From positions 3,596,001 to 3,660,000 of the forward strand of contig NZ_CP189882.1 of the NCBI RefSeq assembly GCF_052050035.1: a stretch of 64,000 nucleotides of DNA, read 5' to 3'. Below are positions 17,447 to 27,234 of this stretch, in pieces. The position numbers and the translations under genes are program-made. The notes under the pieces are model-generated. The model searched no databases, was not told the DNA's origin, and worked only from the letters and a program-made list of their open reading frames with translations. The stretch comes from Symbiopectobacterium purcellii_A (lineage in GTDB: Bacteria > Pseudomonadota > Gammaproteobacteria > Enterobacterales > Enterobacteriaceae). How positions within the stretch are numbered: position 1 is the first letter of the stretch; each line of letters opens with the position of its first letter.

Positions 17447-17455
17447 AACAAAGCG

Positions 17456-18361
17456 TCAGGATACTGAGCGCGGGGTGAAACTCTCCGCTTTTTCCAGCAG
17501 AAATTCATAGAACTCTTTGGCACATTGCGACAACTGCCGCTCTTTGTCGGTCACCAGATAGATGCCACGCTGTAGCGACAGATCGCGAAACGGCACAATC
17601 GCGATATCTTTGTGCTGAAACTGAAACAGCGTCAGGCCAGTCACAATGCTCACCCCATAGTTGGCCGCGACCAGCCCCATCATGGTGGTCAGTTGACGCA
17701 CTTAAAGCACGTAGTTAAAAATGTGCGGCGCCATCAGTTGATCGGTGTACTGACGGATGCTGGTCCCCTGAGAGAAGCCCACAAAGGCGTGCTTTGCCAG
17801 TTCGGCAACGTCAACGCTTTGACGCTGTGCCAGAGGGTGATTGCGATGGCAAATCAGGAAAAACTCATCGGCAAACAGCATTCGGGAGCTGAACGTGCCC
17901 GGAGAAGGCTGACCTGCGGTTAATGCCAGATCCGCGCGCCCATCCAGAATGTCTTTTAGGCAACGATCCCACTGCGTATCCAACAGTTCAACCTTGATAT
18001 CAGGATGTGCGCGATGATGCTGTGCCAGCACCTGCGGCAACCATTCCACCGCCATTGAGGGCAACACTGCCAATACAATTTTGCCTTCGTATCCGGTGGC
18101 ATACGACTTAATCTCCACGACGGCATCATCATGCGACTGAATGAGTCGACGAGCAATATCAATAAAGTGAATGCCATTTCCGTTTAACTGTACCTTGCGC
18201 GTGTCACGGTCAAAAAGACGATATCCCACCTCATCTTCCAATGTCGCGATCAACGCGCTAAAGGCAGGCTGCGACAAGTTTATTTTCTGCGCTGCCCGGG
18301 TAAAGTTTTCAGTTTCCGTGAGCGCAATAAATGCCCTCAATTGTTTAATGGATAAGTTCAT
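17456..18361 (-). pseudogene. LysR-family regulator with in-frame TAA
   Basis: LysR-type transcription factor that would be 301 aa. The N-terminal winged HTH is clear (MNLSIKQLRAFIALTETEN...AAQKINLSQPAFSALIATLE) and a periplasmic-binding-like effector domain follows (GYEGKIVLAVLPSM, ADLALTAG). A TAA at 17702-17704 interrupts HIFNYVL / VRQLTTMMGLVAANYG; the two halves are in the same frame, so a single substitution (probably GAA to TAA) inactivated it. It is divergent from the CitMHS/AtuA-type operon remnant and was probably its regulator. Start 18361 matches family N-termini; the frame is open 16 codons further. Confidence 0.88.
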
Positions 18362-18837
18362 AACACCTCTATCTGAAATAGACCTTACACATCGGTTAAA
18401 AATTAACAAACTTTATTTCAATCAAGCGACTTATTTTGTTTTTATGATTACTGCCATAATTATTTAATCTTATTTGGTCTTCAGATAAAAGATGCAATTG
18501 CTACATTTTGAAGCAAAATCACAACACCTCACCCACGCCTATCGCAAATTATTCTTTGATACCATTTCAAAACAATCAGTTACCCATACATGGGTAATTT
18601 ATGTCTATTTATTTTATCTGCAAATAGAATAAACCCATTCGGTTTTCAAATGAATCCATTGCAATTATGAGTTAGTCTGAACCAATTCCAAATGATAAAA
18701 ATAGCGCAGCCAACAATATCTGTTCTGGGTTAGGCGTTGATTTTCATGTTTGTTATAAAAAAACGATAATTTTTAACATAATCGTTAAATCAGCATGCAT
18801 TATCAACTGCGCACAATAATAAGTAGAGGAGTGCTGT
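18362..18837. promoter_or_regulatory. divergent promoter region with an 18-bp palindrome
   Basis: AT-rich 476-bp intergenic region between the LysR gene and the CitMHS remnant. It contains TTACCCATACATGGGTAA at 18580-18597, with perfect 8-bp arms and a 2-bp centre, a plausible operator for the LysR protein or another dimeric regulator. A GTAGAGGAG ribosome-binding site precedes ATG 18838. No further genes seen. Confidence 0.55.
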
Positions 18838-18896
18838 ATGTTAGCATTAATCGGGGTGCTCACCATTGCCACCCTATTATTTTTCATCATGACCAA
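18838..18896 (+). pseudogene. CitMHS-family transporter, N-terminal 20 codons only
   Basis: Reads MLALIGVLTIATLLFFIMTK, then is cut by IS903. This hydrophobic N-terminus with a strong ribosome-binding site matches the start of CitMHS citrate/metal or related carboxylate transporters, which I recall being encoded beside DUF1446 (AtuA-like) and DUF4387 genes under a LysR regulator. The rest of the gene is absent from the window. Short, so the family call is moderate. Confidence 0.6.
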
Positions 18897-19141
18897 GGCT
18901 TTGTTGAATAAATCGAACTTTCAGGGGATCGCCGGATCAAAGCACTATCATCGCTCCCGATAGCAGCTCCCCATGGCAAAGCAAAAGTTTAAAATCACCA
19001 ACTGGCCCACCTACAACAAAGCACTCAGACAACGCGGCTCCCTGACGGTCTGGCTTGATGAGTCGGCCATCGCTGCATGGACTGACAGTTCTTCGCCTGA
19101 AGGTCGTGGTCGGCCGCTTTACTACACCGATATGGCTGTTA
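18897..19141 (+). mobile_element. IS903 left fragment (245 bp)
   Basis: Left end and first ~58 codons of the IS903 transposase, up to the TA of GCTGTTA, where a 92-bp MITE begins. The complementary piece of IS903, broken at the same TA, lies inverted at 24456-24543. Confidence 0.9.
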
Positions 19142-19233
19142 TAGCCAACCGACTTAAAAATGATTACATCCTATGCCCTGATATGCGGCAAAGAAGCATA
19201 GCTGGCTGTTATCAAAATAATGTCGCTTGGCTA
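19142..19233 (+). mobile_element. 92-bp MITE with IS630-like ends, copy 3
   Basis: Identical architecture to copy 1. Flanked by TA on both sides, but the left flank is IS903 and the right flank is the AtuA-like gene, so it marks a rearrangement junction, not a simple insertion. Confidence 0.88.
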
Positions 19234-19509
19234 TAGCTGTCCGGACGGTGGATTTCATACAGCATCTGCTCTTTGCAGGTGTCCACGCAAACCCGGCCGC
19301 CAGAACCGGCAACTTTGGTGATAACCGCATCGCCGTTTTCGTCAATTTCCGCGATCGGGAAGCCAAGGCGCTCCAGATGCGGAATATCCTTGAAGCCAGG
19401 ATCGGCATAGTAACCACCAGTGATCTGTCCTGCGCATTCCAGCAGGTGACCAAGGCACGTGCCTTTGCCCAGGTGTTCCCAATCGTCGGCTGCCCAGTTG
19501 AATTCATAT

Positions 19510-20402
19510 AGCCAAGCGACTTAATTTTGATTACACCATATGGACTGAGAACAAACTCTCTGTATCGCAACCCATCTCTCTTTTTTTGCTTTTTGCTTTT
19601 TGCTTTTTGCTTGTGCCCATTTATGCTCAATTGGGTTAAGATCTGGCGAATATGTAGGCAAATACTCCACCATATACCCTGCATCGATGATGACTTGTTG
19701 AATATTATGTTTTTTGTGAAAAGTGGCATTGTCCATCATGATTACACTGTTTTTAGGGAGTACTGGGATAAGGACTTGTGTAACCCAGGCATAGAAAACA
19801 TCGCTGTTAATATTGATATCAAATAATCCGATAGCAAACAGCGTTGTGCCTAATAAAGCGCCGATAACATTTGTTCTTCCCCTAGCTCCCCAGTTCTTCA
19901 GGCCAAAACACCGTTGACCTTTTGGGGAATAGCCGTGAGTCCGTGGGGCATCGTGTGAAAAACCACTTTCATCAATAAAAACAATAGGTTTACCTTCTTT
20001 TTCATACTGTTGTTTTTTTTGTTGAAATCCCTGCCGGGCGTTTTCGTCGGCTTTCGGATGACGTAGAGTTTTTTTTATAGGTCAATCCCAGCTTTTTAAG
20101 CGCTTGCCAAATGGCCTTCTGACAAACGCCAAAACGCTCTGCACGTTCTTTTTGGTAAGCATCTGGATATTGTTCAACATCTTTTATCAACTCGGATTTA
20201 TCGATCTTTCGCTGACGCGTGGTCGATGCTTTTGACTCTATTTGATTAATCCAACGCGATACAGAGGCAGGGCCAATCCGAAATTGCTTCGCTGTTTCTC
20301 GGATACTCAACCCTTCGTTTTTCCGTGTAGATATCACTTTACGTCTAAAATCAATTGAATAGCTCATTTAAATAATGTAATCAAAATTAAGTCGTTTAGC
20401 TA
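19510..20402 (-). mobile_element. IS630-family element, complete (893 bp)
   Basis: Inserted in the AtuA-like gene with TA duplications (19508-19509, 20403-20404). It has four CTTTTTG units instead of two in the element at 6470, adding 14 bases to the transposase C-terminus, which shifts its frame (KSKKQKAKKERWVAIQ). The first frame (20002-20367) is 121 codons. Confidence 0.88.
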
Positions 20403-20628
20403 TACATCATCGGTGCCAGGAACAAAGACGGGTCAGATACGCGCCCGGCGATAATGATGTCCGCACCGTCATGCAGCGCTTTGACCATGGCATCAGCGCC
20501 CATGTAGGCATTGCCCCATTCCCAGTCGAAATGCAACAAAGTGACCCACTGGCCAGAGTCGGATAAAATCACCGTTCTGGCCCTACTGGAGATCCCGTTG
20601 CATGCAGGGAAAACATCTGACTCACAAA

Positions 20629-21665
20629 AAGCGTGTTGCTTAATAGTGAAATAAGGGTGTTTCGGTGATTGAAGTAAATTTTATGCTGTTCTGAGATGGA
20701 AATTCCAAAGACCGGCGCTAAGGAGTAAGAAGGTATCATCAATAAAGGGTCTACGATTCCGTAAAATTTGGGTCATGCAACCGAGGCGCTTGATACCCGC
20801 GATGGCGTGTTCAACTGTAATACGGATGCCCGAGATTATTTTATTTTCTTGTTTTTGTTCAGGCGATAAAGGTCTTTTTCGAGTTCCTTTTTTTGGGATT
20901 TGTGTATTAGGATGCTGTTTATCTATACCTTGAAAACCGGTATCTGCCCAGATGGTTACCTCAGGAGGAATATGGCGAATTATATCGACTTTATCGAGTA
21001 AGCGTTTATCGTGACGGCGCCCATTTTTGCTCATGGGGATAAATCCAATTTGCCTTGTTTCGTCAGTCATAATAAGCCCTTTTCGAGTGGTCTGTCTTTT
21101 CTTTCCCGAATACATTTTTTTTCGCCGACGCAGATTCTTAGGCTTTTGGACAGGTCGCTCTGTCCCATCAATAAAGACGTCTTTAACTCCAGGAAAGGCG
21201 CGAAAAAATTCCTCAGCAGAGCGAATTTGACGAGCGGGCAAAACACATTCTCGCCCCAAGGTCATCTCTAAAACCGGCAATAATATTTTTACCCAGCGAC
21301 ATACCCGTGTTCTATCTAAACCAAAAAGAAGTCCTTGCAAATCATAGGTCGGATAACATTTTAAATACAATAAAATAAAAAGCAGTTTATCTAATGGGGT
21401 TGGGATAAATCCTTTCTGCCCTGCACCCATCTGCCGCTCGTGATCTTTTCGATTCTTTTTCCGATAAATCAAATAACAAGCTGAAAATTCAGCGGCTAAA
21501 TTTTTCAATTCTTCGACTGATAATCCAATGATTGCTTTACATAAACGATTATCTCGTAACAACCGCTCTTTGTTGATCATTTCAAACCTTTATTCTCTAA
21601 GTTAAACCTCTTTTTATTCTCAATAGCCTGACAAAAAATGCAAGTCTCTATTCAGCAACTAGTTT
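20629..21665 (-). mobile_element. IS5-type insertion sequence, copy D (1037 bp, complete)
   Basis: Bounded by AAGCGTGTTGCTTAATAG and CAACTAGTTT, with AAA duplicated at 20626-20628 and 21666-21668, inside an IS30 transposase gene. Confidence 0.92.
20681..21580 (-). CDS. IS5-type transposase, 299 aa
   Basis: Intact copy with D138, D213 and E257 (VEHAIAG). It carries Gly in TTRKGLIM, unlike the copy at 30-929. Probably functional as judged from the unbroken frame and both complete ends. Confidence 0.92.
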   Translation of the reverse strand: MINKERLLRDNRLCKAIIGLSVEELKNLAAEFSACYLIYRKKNRKDHERQMGAGQKGFIPTPLDKLLFILLYLKCYPTYDLQGLLFGLDRTRVCRWVKILLPVLEMTLGRECVLPARQIRSAEEFFRAFPGVKDVFIDGTERPVQKPKNLRRRKKMYSGKKRQTTRKGLIMTDETRQIGFIPMSKNGRRHDKRLLDKVDIIRHIPPEVTIWADTGFQGIDKQHPNTQIPKKGTRKRPLSPEQKQENKIISGIRITVEHAIAGIKRLGCMTQILRNRRPFIDDTFLLLSAGLWNFHLRTA

Positions 21666-22902
21666 AAAGAACGGTTCTACATCGAAAAGCGGCGTGGTGA
21701 TGGGGTTAACCAGGCCACCATCGCCCGGGAACTGGAGCTTCCTCGTTCTACCATCAGCAGGGAACTCAGACGCAATACCGACGCCGCTTTCAACGGGGTC
21801 TATTCCTGCAGAAGGGCCGAAACGTTGGCCAGAGGGCGGCGGCAGAAAACACGGCCGGACAGCGTGATTAACCAGCTTGAACCGCACATTCAGGACTTTA
21901 TCAGAACGGCGCTGTCTACCCACACCTCACCTGAGGTCATCAGTGGGCGCCTGGTCCTGGAATTTGGCCTGTCCGTCAGCAAGAACTCGCTCTATCGCTA
22001 TATCCAGCAGGAGCGCCGGGCCGGCGGTGAGCTGTATCAGCAGCTCCCTCATCGGGGTAAACGGTATAACTATCAGACCGATGAGAACAAACGCGGTCCT
22101 ATTCCCAACCGTGTTGGCATTGAGCAGCGGCCGGCCGTTGCTGACCTCAAGCAGGAACCCGGGCATTTCGAGATTGACACCATCTTTGGCAAAGATCAGA
22201 AATCATTCCTGCTGACGGTGGTCGATAAAGCCGTCAAGCTGGTCATCATTCGCAAACTGCCCAACAAGCGAGCAGAGACAGTGGTAGCGGCCTTCAGGGA
22301 CATCGTTGCCAATACCTTCTGCGAGTTTAAAACCCTGACTGCTGACAACGGTTCTGAATTTTCCCAGCACGGGGAAATTACAAAAGTCACGGGGGCACCG
22401 GTCTACTTTGCCCGGCCATATCATTCCTGGGAACGCGGGTTGAATGAGCATACCAACGGGCTGATACGGCGTTTTTACCCGAAGGGAACGGACTTCAATT
22501 ATGTCACCCATCGCAAGGTTGCAGCACTCGAACACCTGCTCAATACGCGAGGCCGAAAATCGCTGGGTTATCGTTCTCCAAATGAGGTATTTTTAACGCA
22601 CTTACAGGCGGCATAATGCCCTACCGTTTTGTTGCGTTTCGACTGGGAATGGGCCATTGGCGCAAAGGATCTCTTTACCGCAGGTAGAAACTGGCTGGCC
22701 GATTTCATCCAGACGCGCATCTTGTTGAATCAATACATCGCGTACGTCATCACCGGTGACCACGGCAATTTTCAGCTGTGTGGCGCCCAGTTCTTTGGCG
22801 ATCTCCAGCACGCGCTGGCCCGCTGCCGTTGGGTTGGCAGAACCCATATTGGTGATGATTTTGATACCTTTTTCCAGACAGGTTGGCAGAACCGCGTACA
22901 TT

Positions 22903-23201
22903 AAACTAGTTGCTGAATAGAGACTTGCATTTTTTGTCAGGCTATTGAGAATAAAAAGAGGTTTAACTTAGAGAATAAAGGTTTGAAATGATCAACAAAG
23001 AGCGGTTGTTACGAGATAATCGTTTATGTAAAGCAATCATTGGATTATCAGTCGAAGAATTGAAAAATTTAGCCGCTGAATTTTCAGCTTGTTATTTGAT
23101 TTATCGGAAAAAGAATCGAAAAGATCACGAGCGACAGATGGGTGCAGGGCAGAAAGGATTTATCCCAACCCCATTAGATAAACTGCTTTTTATTTTATTG
23201 T
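22903..23201 (+). mobile_element. IS5-type copy E, 5' fragment (299 bp)
   Basis: Begins with the complete AAACTAGTTGCTG end next to the AtuA-like gene and stops inside the transposase after LLFILL, where an IS903 element starts. The transposase remnant (22988-23201) keeps only about 71 codons. Confidence 0.9.
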
Positions 23202-24455
23202 GGCTTTGTTGAATAAATCGAACTTTCAGGGGATCGCCGGATCAAAGCACTATCATCGGCTTTGTTGAATAATTTAACCGTTTGATTTACATCTTCTTTA
23301 GTTAGAATGCATTTACAGAGAATGTATTTTGTTAGAACGACAAATCAAATAGTTAGCACAATAAAAAGCATTCCGAGAGGAAAAATTAGTCGTTGAAATT
23401 TTATAATGCTTATATAAATCAGTATCTTAAATTATTCAACAAAGCCACTATCATCGCTCCCGATAGCAGCTCCCCATGGCAAAGCAAAAGTTTAAAATCA
23501 CCAACTGGCCCACCTACAACAAAGCACTCAGACAACGCTGCTCCCTGACGGTCTGACTTGATGAGTCGGCCATCGCTGCATGGACTGACAGTTCTTCGCC
23601 TGAAGGTCGCGGTCGGCCGCTTTACTACACCGATATGGCTGTTACCACGGTTTTGATGATAAAGCGCGTGTTTAACCTGTCGCTCCGGGCATTACAGGGC
23701 TTTGTCGACTCGGTTTTTACACTGATGAGCCTGCCACTGCGCTGCCCGGACTACTCTCTGGTCAGTCGGCGGGCAAAAACCGTCAGTATCAGCATAAAAA
23801 CGCCAACGCGTGGTGAAATCTCGCATCTGGTCATCGACAGTACCGGTCTGAAGGTCTTTGGCGAAGGTGAATGGAAAGTCAGGCAGCATGGGGCTGACAG
23901 ACGAAGAGTGTGGCGCAAGCTTCATCTGGCAGCAGACAGTGCGACGCATGAGATTATCTGTGCCGACTTATCGCTCAGCGGAACGACAGATGCGCAGGCA
24001 CTGCCGGGCCTGATTAACCAAACCCACCGAAAAATCAGGGAAGTGTCAGCAGACGGTGCTTATGACGCCCGTTACTGCCACGATGCGTTGCTAAGAAAGA
24101 AAATCAGGCCCCTTATCCCGCCGCGAAGCGGAGCCAAATACTGGCCGGACAAGTACCATGAACGTAACCATGCGGTGGCGAATCAGCGTCTGAGCGGGAG
24201 TAATGATATGTGGAAAAAGAAAGTGGGTTATCACCGGCGTTCAGTGGCAGAAACAGCGATGTTCCGCATAAAAACTTTGCTGGGTGGCCATCTGAGCCTG
24301 CGTGACTATGAGGCTCAAGTAGGTGAAGCCATAGCGATGGTCAAAGCGCTGAACCGTATGACGTTGTTGGGTATGCCACACAGCGTCAGGATAGGATAAC
24401 AGGTGTAGCAGAGGGAGTCATCCTGTCGGCTAATTCTGATTTATTCAACAAAGCC
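23202..24455 (+). mobile_element. IS903-type element with nested 189-bp MITE; transposase nonsense
   Basis: Both IS903 ends present. The MITE lies upstream of the start codon. The transposase starts at 23476 but has TGA replacing TGG at codon 27 (SLTV-stop-LDES); an internal ATG at 23635 opens the remaining 254 codons. No matching flanks: IS5-type fragment on the left, another IS903 fragment on the right. Confidence 0.9.
23258..23446 (+). mobile_element. 189-bp MITE with IS903-like ends, copy 3
   Basis: Perfect 9-bp duplication ACTATCATC (23249-23257 and 23447-23455) within the leader of an IS903 element. Confidence 0.93.
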
Positions 24456-24543
24456 GCTCATCAGTGTAAAAACCGAGTCGACAAAGCCCTGTAATGCCCG
24501 GAGCGACAGGTTAAACACGCGCTTTATCATCAAAACCGTGGTA
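24456..24543 (-). mobile_element. IS903 internal fragment (88 bp)
   Basis: Matches the inverted IS903 transposase segment just downstream of the TA at which the fragment 18897-19141 ends, so the two look like halves of one former copy. Bounded on the right by IS630. Confidence 0.85.
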
Positions 24544-24565
24544 TAGCCAAGCGACTTAATTTTGA

Positions 24566-25874
24566 GAGTCTGTAAAGAATTTTGTGTAAATGGCTCCATT
24601 GCTTAACCGGAGATTCGTTCTCCATACATCAACATGAATTGGCTCATAGCAGGTTTCCAGTCTCTGATTGGCAAGGTCCATTTAGCAGAGATATTATGCA
24701 AGGCTAGATAGAGTAATTTTATCACCGAGTCATCCGTTGGAAATATTCGTCGCGTTTTCGTTATCTTGCGCAATGAAGCATTTAACGACTCTATCGCGTT
24801 GGTGGTGTAGATAACCTTGCGGATCTCCGGCGGAAAGTCAAAAATGACGATGAGACGTTCCCAATTATTTCTCCACGACGGGCTGATCGTCGGGAACTGT
24901 TCATCCCATTTGGCCGCGAAGGCATCCAGGGCCTCTTCAGCGCCCTCTAGCGTTGCGGAACTATAGATGGTGCGCAGGTCAGCAGCAACGGCCTTACGCT
25001 CTTTCCAGCCGACGTAGCGCAGCGAGTTCCGCACCTGATGCACAATGCAGAGCTGTACCCGCGTATGCGGGTAAACAGCTTCAATGGCATCAGGAAAGCC
25101 TTTCAGGCCATCGCAGCAGGCGACGAAGATGTCCTTTAGCCCACGATTTTTCAGTTCTGTCATCACAGATAACCAGAACTTGGCCCCCTCAGTTTTGGCT
25201 ATCCATAGCCCCAGCAGCTCTTTTTCGCCCTGGCCGTTGACGCCGAGGGCCAGATAAACAGACTTGTTGGCCACGGCTCCGCCGTCCTGGCTTTTGACAA
25301 CAATACAGTCAAGGTAAACAATGGGATAAAGCGCATCCAGCGGCCGTTGCTGCCAGCGCTTAACTTCATCCATCACAGCATTGGTCACTTGAGAAATGAA
25401 GCCAGCGGAAACATCGACCCCGTAGACTTCTTTAAAGTGTGCCTGAATATCACGGGTTGATAACCCTCTGGAATAGAGAGAAATAATGCGGTCATCGAAG
25501 CCGTTAAGCTGTTTTTCGTGCTTACCGATCAGTGTCGGCTCGAAGGTACTGTTGCGGTCGCGCGGAATATCGAGCTCGATCTCCCCATTTTGGCTACGTA
25601 CGCTCTTGGATGTCTTGCCATTGCGTGAGTTGCCTGAATGATTACCAGCCGGGTCATGCTTAGCATACCCAAGGTGCATCTCCATCTCAGCTTCAAGAAC
25701 CCGTTCCGCCAGTCTTTTAGTCAGCACCTTGAGTAGGCCTGATTCACCCAGCAGATCCTGAGGGGAGTGACAATCTTGAAGCAGTTGGTCAATAAGTTCG
25801 TTGCTGATAGGCATTTTGTTATCCTTTGAAGGTTTTCCTCAAAATGCCATTTACACAGATTATTTTACAGTCTC
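24566..25874 (-). mobile_element. IS256-family element, complete (1309 bp), copy 2
   Basis: Same ends and same length as copy 1; 8-bp duplication AATTTTGA (24558-24565 and 25875-25882) in the terminal repeat region of IS630. Confidence 0.93.
24603..25814 (-). CDS. IS256-family transposase, 403 aa
   Basis: Intact mutator-type transposase matching the copy at 13303-14514 in every segment I compared (MPISNELIDQLLQDC... to ...MLMYGERISG). Catalytic motifs YLDCIVVKS, CCDGLKGF and NAIESLNA are preserved. Confidence 0.94.
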   Translation of the reverse strand: MPISNELIDQLLQDCHSPQDLLGESGLLKVLTKRLAERVLEAEMEMHLGYAKHDPAGNHSGNSRNGKTSKSVRSQNGEIELDIPRDRNSTFEPTLIGKHEKQLNGFDDRIISLYSRGLSTRDIQAHFKEVYGVDVSAGFISQVTNAVMDEVKRWQQRPLDALYPIVYLDCIVVKSQDGGAVANKSVYLALGVNGQGEKELLGLWIAKTEGAKFWLSVMTELKNRGLKDIFVACCDGLKGFPDAIEAVYPHTRVQLCIVHQVRNSLRYVGWKERKAVAADLRTIYSSATLEGAEEALDAFAAKWDEQFPTISPSWRNNWERLIVIFDFPPEIRKVIYTTNAIESLNASLRKITKTRRIFPTDDSVIKLLYLALHNISAKWTLPIRDWKPAMSQFMLMYGERISG

Positions 25875-26569
25875 AATTTTGATTACACCATATGGACTGA
25901 GAACAAACTCTCTGTATCGCAACCCATCTCTCTTTTTTTGCTTTTTGCTTGTGCCCATTTATGCTCAATTGGGTTAAGATCTGGCGAATATGTAGGCAAA
26001 TACTCCACCATATACCCTGCATCGATGATGACTTGTTGAATATTATGTTTTTTGTGAAAAGTGGCATTGTCCATCATGATTACACTGTTTTTAGGGAGTA
26101 CTGGGATAAGGACTTGTGTGACCCAGGCATAGAAAACATCGCTGTTAATATTGATATCAAATAATCCGATAGCAAACAGCGTTGTGCCTAATAAAGCGCC
26201 GATAACATTTGTTCTTCCCCTAGTTCCCCAGTTCTTCAGGCCAAAACACCGTTGACCTTTTGGGGAATAGCCGTGAGTCCGTGCGGCATCGTGTGAAAAA
26301 CCACTTTCATAAATAAAAACAATAGGTTTACCTTCTTTTTCATACTGTTGTTTTTTTTGTTGAAATCCCTGCCGGGCGTTTTCGTCGGCTTTCGGATGAC
26401 GTAGAGTTTTTTTTATAGGTCAATCCCAGCTTTTTAAGCGCTTGCCAAATGGCCTTCTGACAAACGCCAAAACGCTCTGCACGTTCTTTTTGGTAAGCAT
26501 CTGGATATTGTTCAACATCTTTTATCAACTCGGATTTATCGATCTTTCGCTGACGCGTGGTCGATGCTT

Positions 26570-26758
26570 GGCTTTGTTGAATAATTTAAGATACTGATTT
26601 ATATAAGCATTATAAAATTTCAACGACTAATTTTTCCTCTCGGAATGCTTTTTATTGTGCTAACTATTTGATTTGTCGTTCTAACAAAATACATTCTCTG
26701 TAAATGCATTCTAACTAAAGAAGATGTAAATCAAACGGTTAAATTATTCAACAAAGCC
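26570..26758 (-). mobile_element. 189-bp MITE with IS903-like ends, copy 4
   Basis: Perfect 9-bp duplication TCGATGCTT (26561-26569 and 26759-26767) within the IS630 helix-turn-helix coding region. Orientation is opposite to copies 1-3. Confidence 0.93.
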
Positions 26759-26940
26759 TCGATGCTTTTGACTCTATTTGATTAATCCAACGCGATACAG
26801 AGGCAGGGCCAATCCGAAATTGCTTCGCTGTTTCTCGGATACTCAACCCTTCGTTTTTCCGTGTAGATATCACTTTACGTCTAAAATCAATTGAATAGCT
26901 CATTTAAATAATGTAATCAAAATTAAGTCGTTTAGCTATA

Positions 26941-27234
26941 TGCGGTTTCGCACCGTCAGAAGTGCGTTTCGATTTGATTGGCGTAGACGCGCTGCACGGC
27001 GCAGAACGTTCTCAACGCAGCGAGCCTTATGAAGTGCGCGCACGCGTGGCCGCTCGCTGTGCCACTCGCGCACAGGCAGTGAAAGTGGGCAACGAAGTGG
27101 AAACGCTGTACACCAACGGCCCTGCGGGTGGCGGTGGCGTCAATAAAGGCGTTAAAGAGATTCTGGCCATGGATTCCACCCTGCTGGCGCGCGCTTTCGT
27201 TACCCCAGCGGTTAACTACCTGGAGATCAAATAA
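26941..27234 (+). pseudogene. AtuA-like (DUF1446) gene, C-terminal fragment
   Basis: Reads CGFAPSEVRFDLIGVDALHG, then AARCATRAQAVKVGNEVETL, GPAGGGGVNKGVKEI and ends TPAVNYLEIK at a TAA. This is the C-terminal section of the same DUF1446 protein whose middle lies inverted at 19236-22902. A GTG at 26962 could start a 90-residue peptide. Its TAATG stop-start overlap with the next gene shows the original operon arrangement. Confidence 0.8.

Larger units (their letters stand above)
20513..22655 (+). mobile_element. IS30-family element split by an IS5-type copy
   Basis: Ends GCCCCATTCCC and GGGAATGGGCC (one mismatch), 3-bp duplication ATT (20510-20512, 22656-22658) in the AtuA-like gene. The IS5-type copy D lies after the ninth transposase codon region. 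The transposase (20601-20628 plus 21666-22616) is therefore broken; a late ATG at 21825 could give 263 residues lacking the HTH. Confidence 0.9.
19236..22902 (-). pseudogene. AtuA-like (DUF1446) gene, central part, inverted and split
   Basis: Three minus-strand blocks, 22656-22902, 20405-20512 and 19236-19509, join in one frame across an IS30 and an IS630 element: MYAVLPTCLEKGIKIITNMG, then YMGADAMVKALHDGADIIIAG, then GKGTCLGHLLECAGQITGG and YADPGFKDIPHLERLG, ending IHRPDS. These are hallmark segments of the acyclic-terpene-utilisation AtuA / DUF1446 family. The N-terminus (about 80 residues by family memory) is missing at an IS5-type fragment, and the C-terminal part lies on the opposite strand at 26941-27234. 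Substrate unknown; in other bacteria relatives act in branched or terpenoid acid degradation. Dead gene. Confidence 0.8.
24544..26938 (-). mobile_element. IS630-family element with nested IS256 and 189-bp MITE
   Basis: Both IS630 ends are present, with TA on each side (24542-24543 and 26939-26940), but the left flank is IS903 and the right flank the AtuA-like gene. The size fits 879-880 bp plus IS256 with its 8-bp duplication plus the MITE with 9 bp. The transposase has Tyr in place of the first catalytic Asp (FIYESGF, codon at about 26311-26313) and is interrupted twice, so it is inactive. Confidence 0.88.

Noticed and set aside
19154..19729. 191-codon frame on the minus strand
   Set aside because: It crosses IS630, AtuA-like and MITE sequence in a frame that none of these genes uses.
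13243..25874. A composite transposon bounded by two IS256 copies in inverted orientation
   Set aside because: Each IS256 has its own complete 8-bp duplication in a different host element, so they inserted independently.
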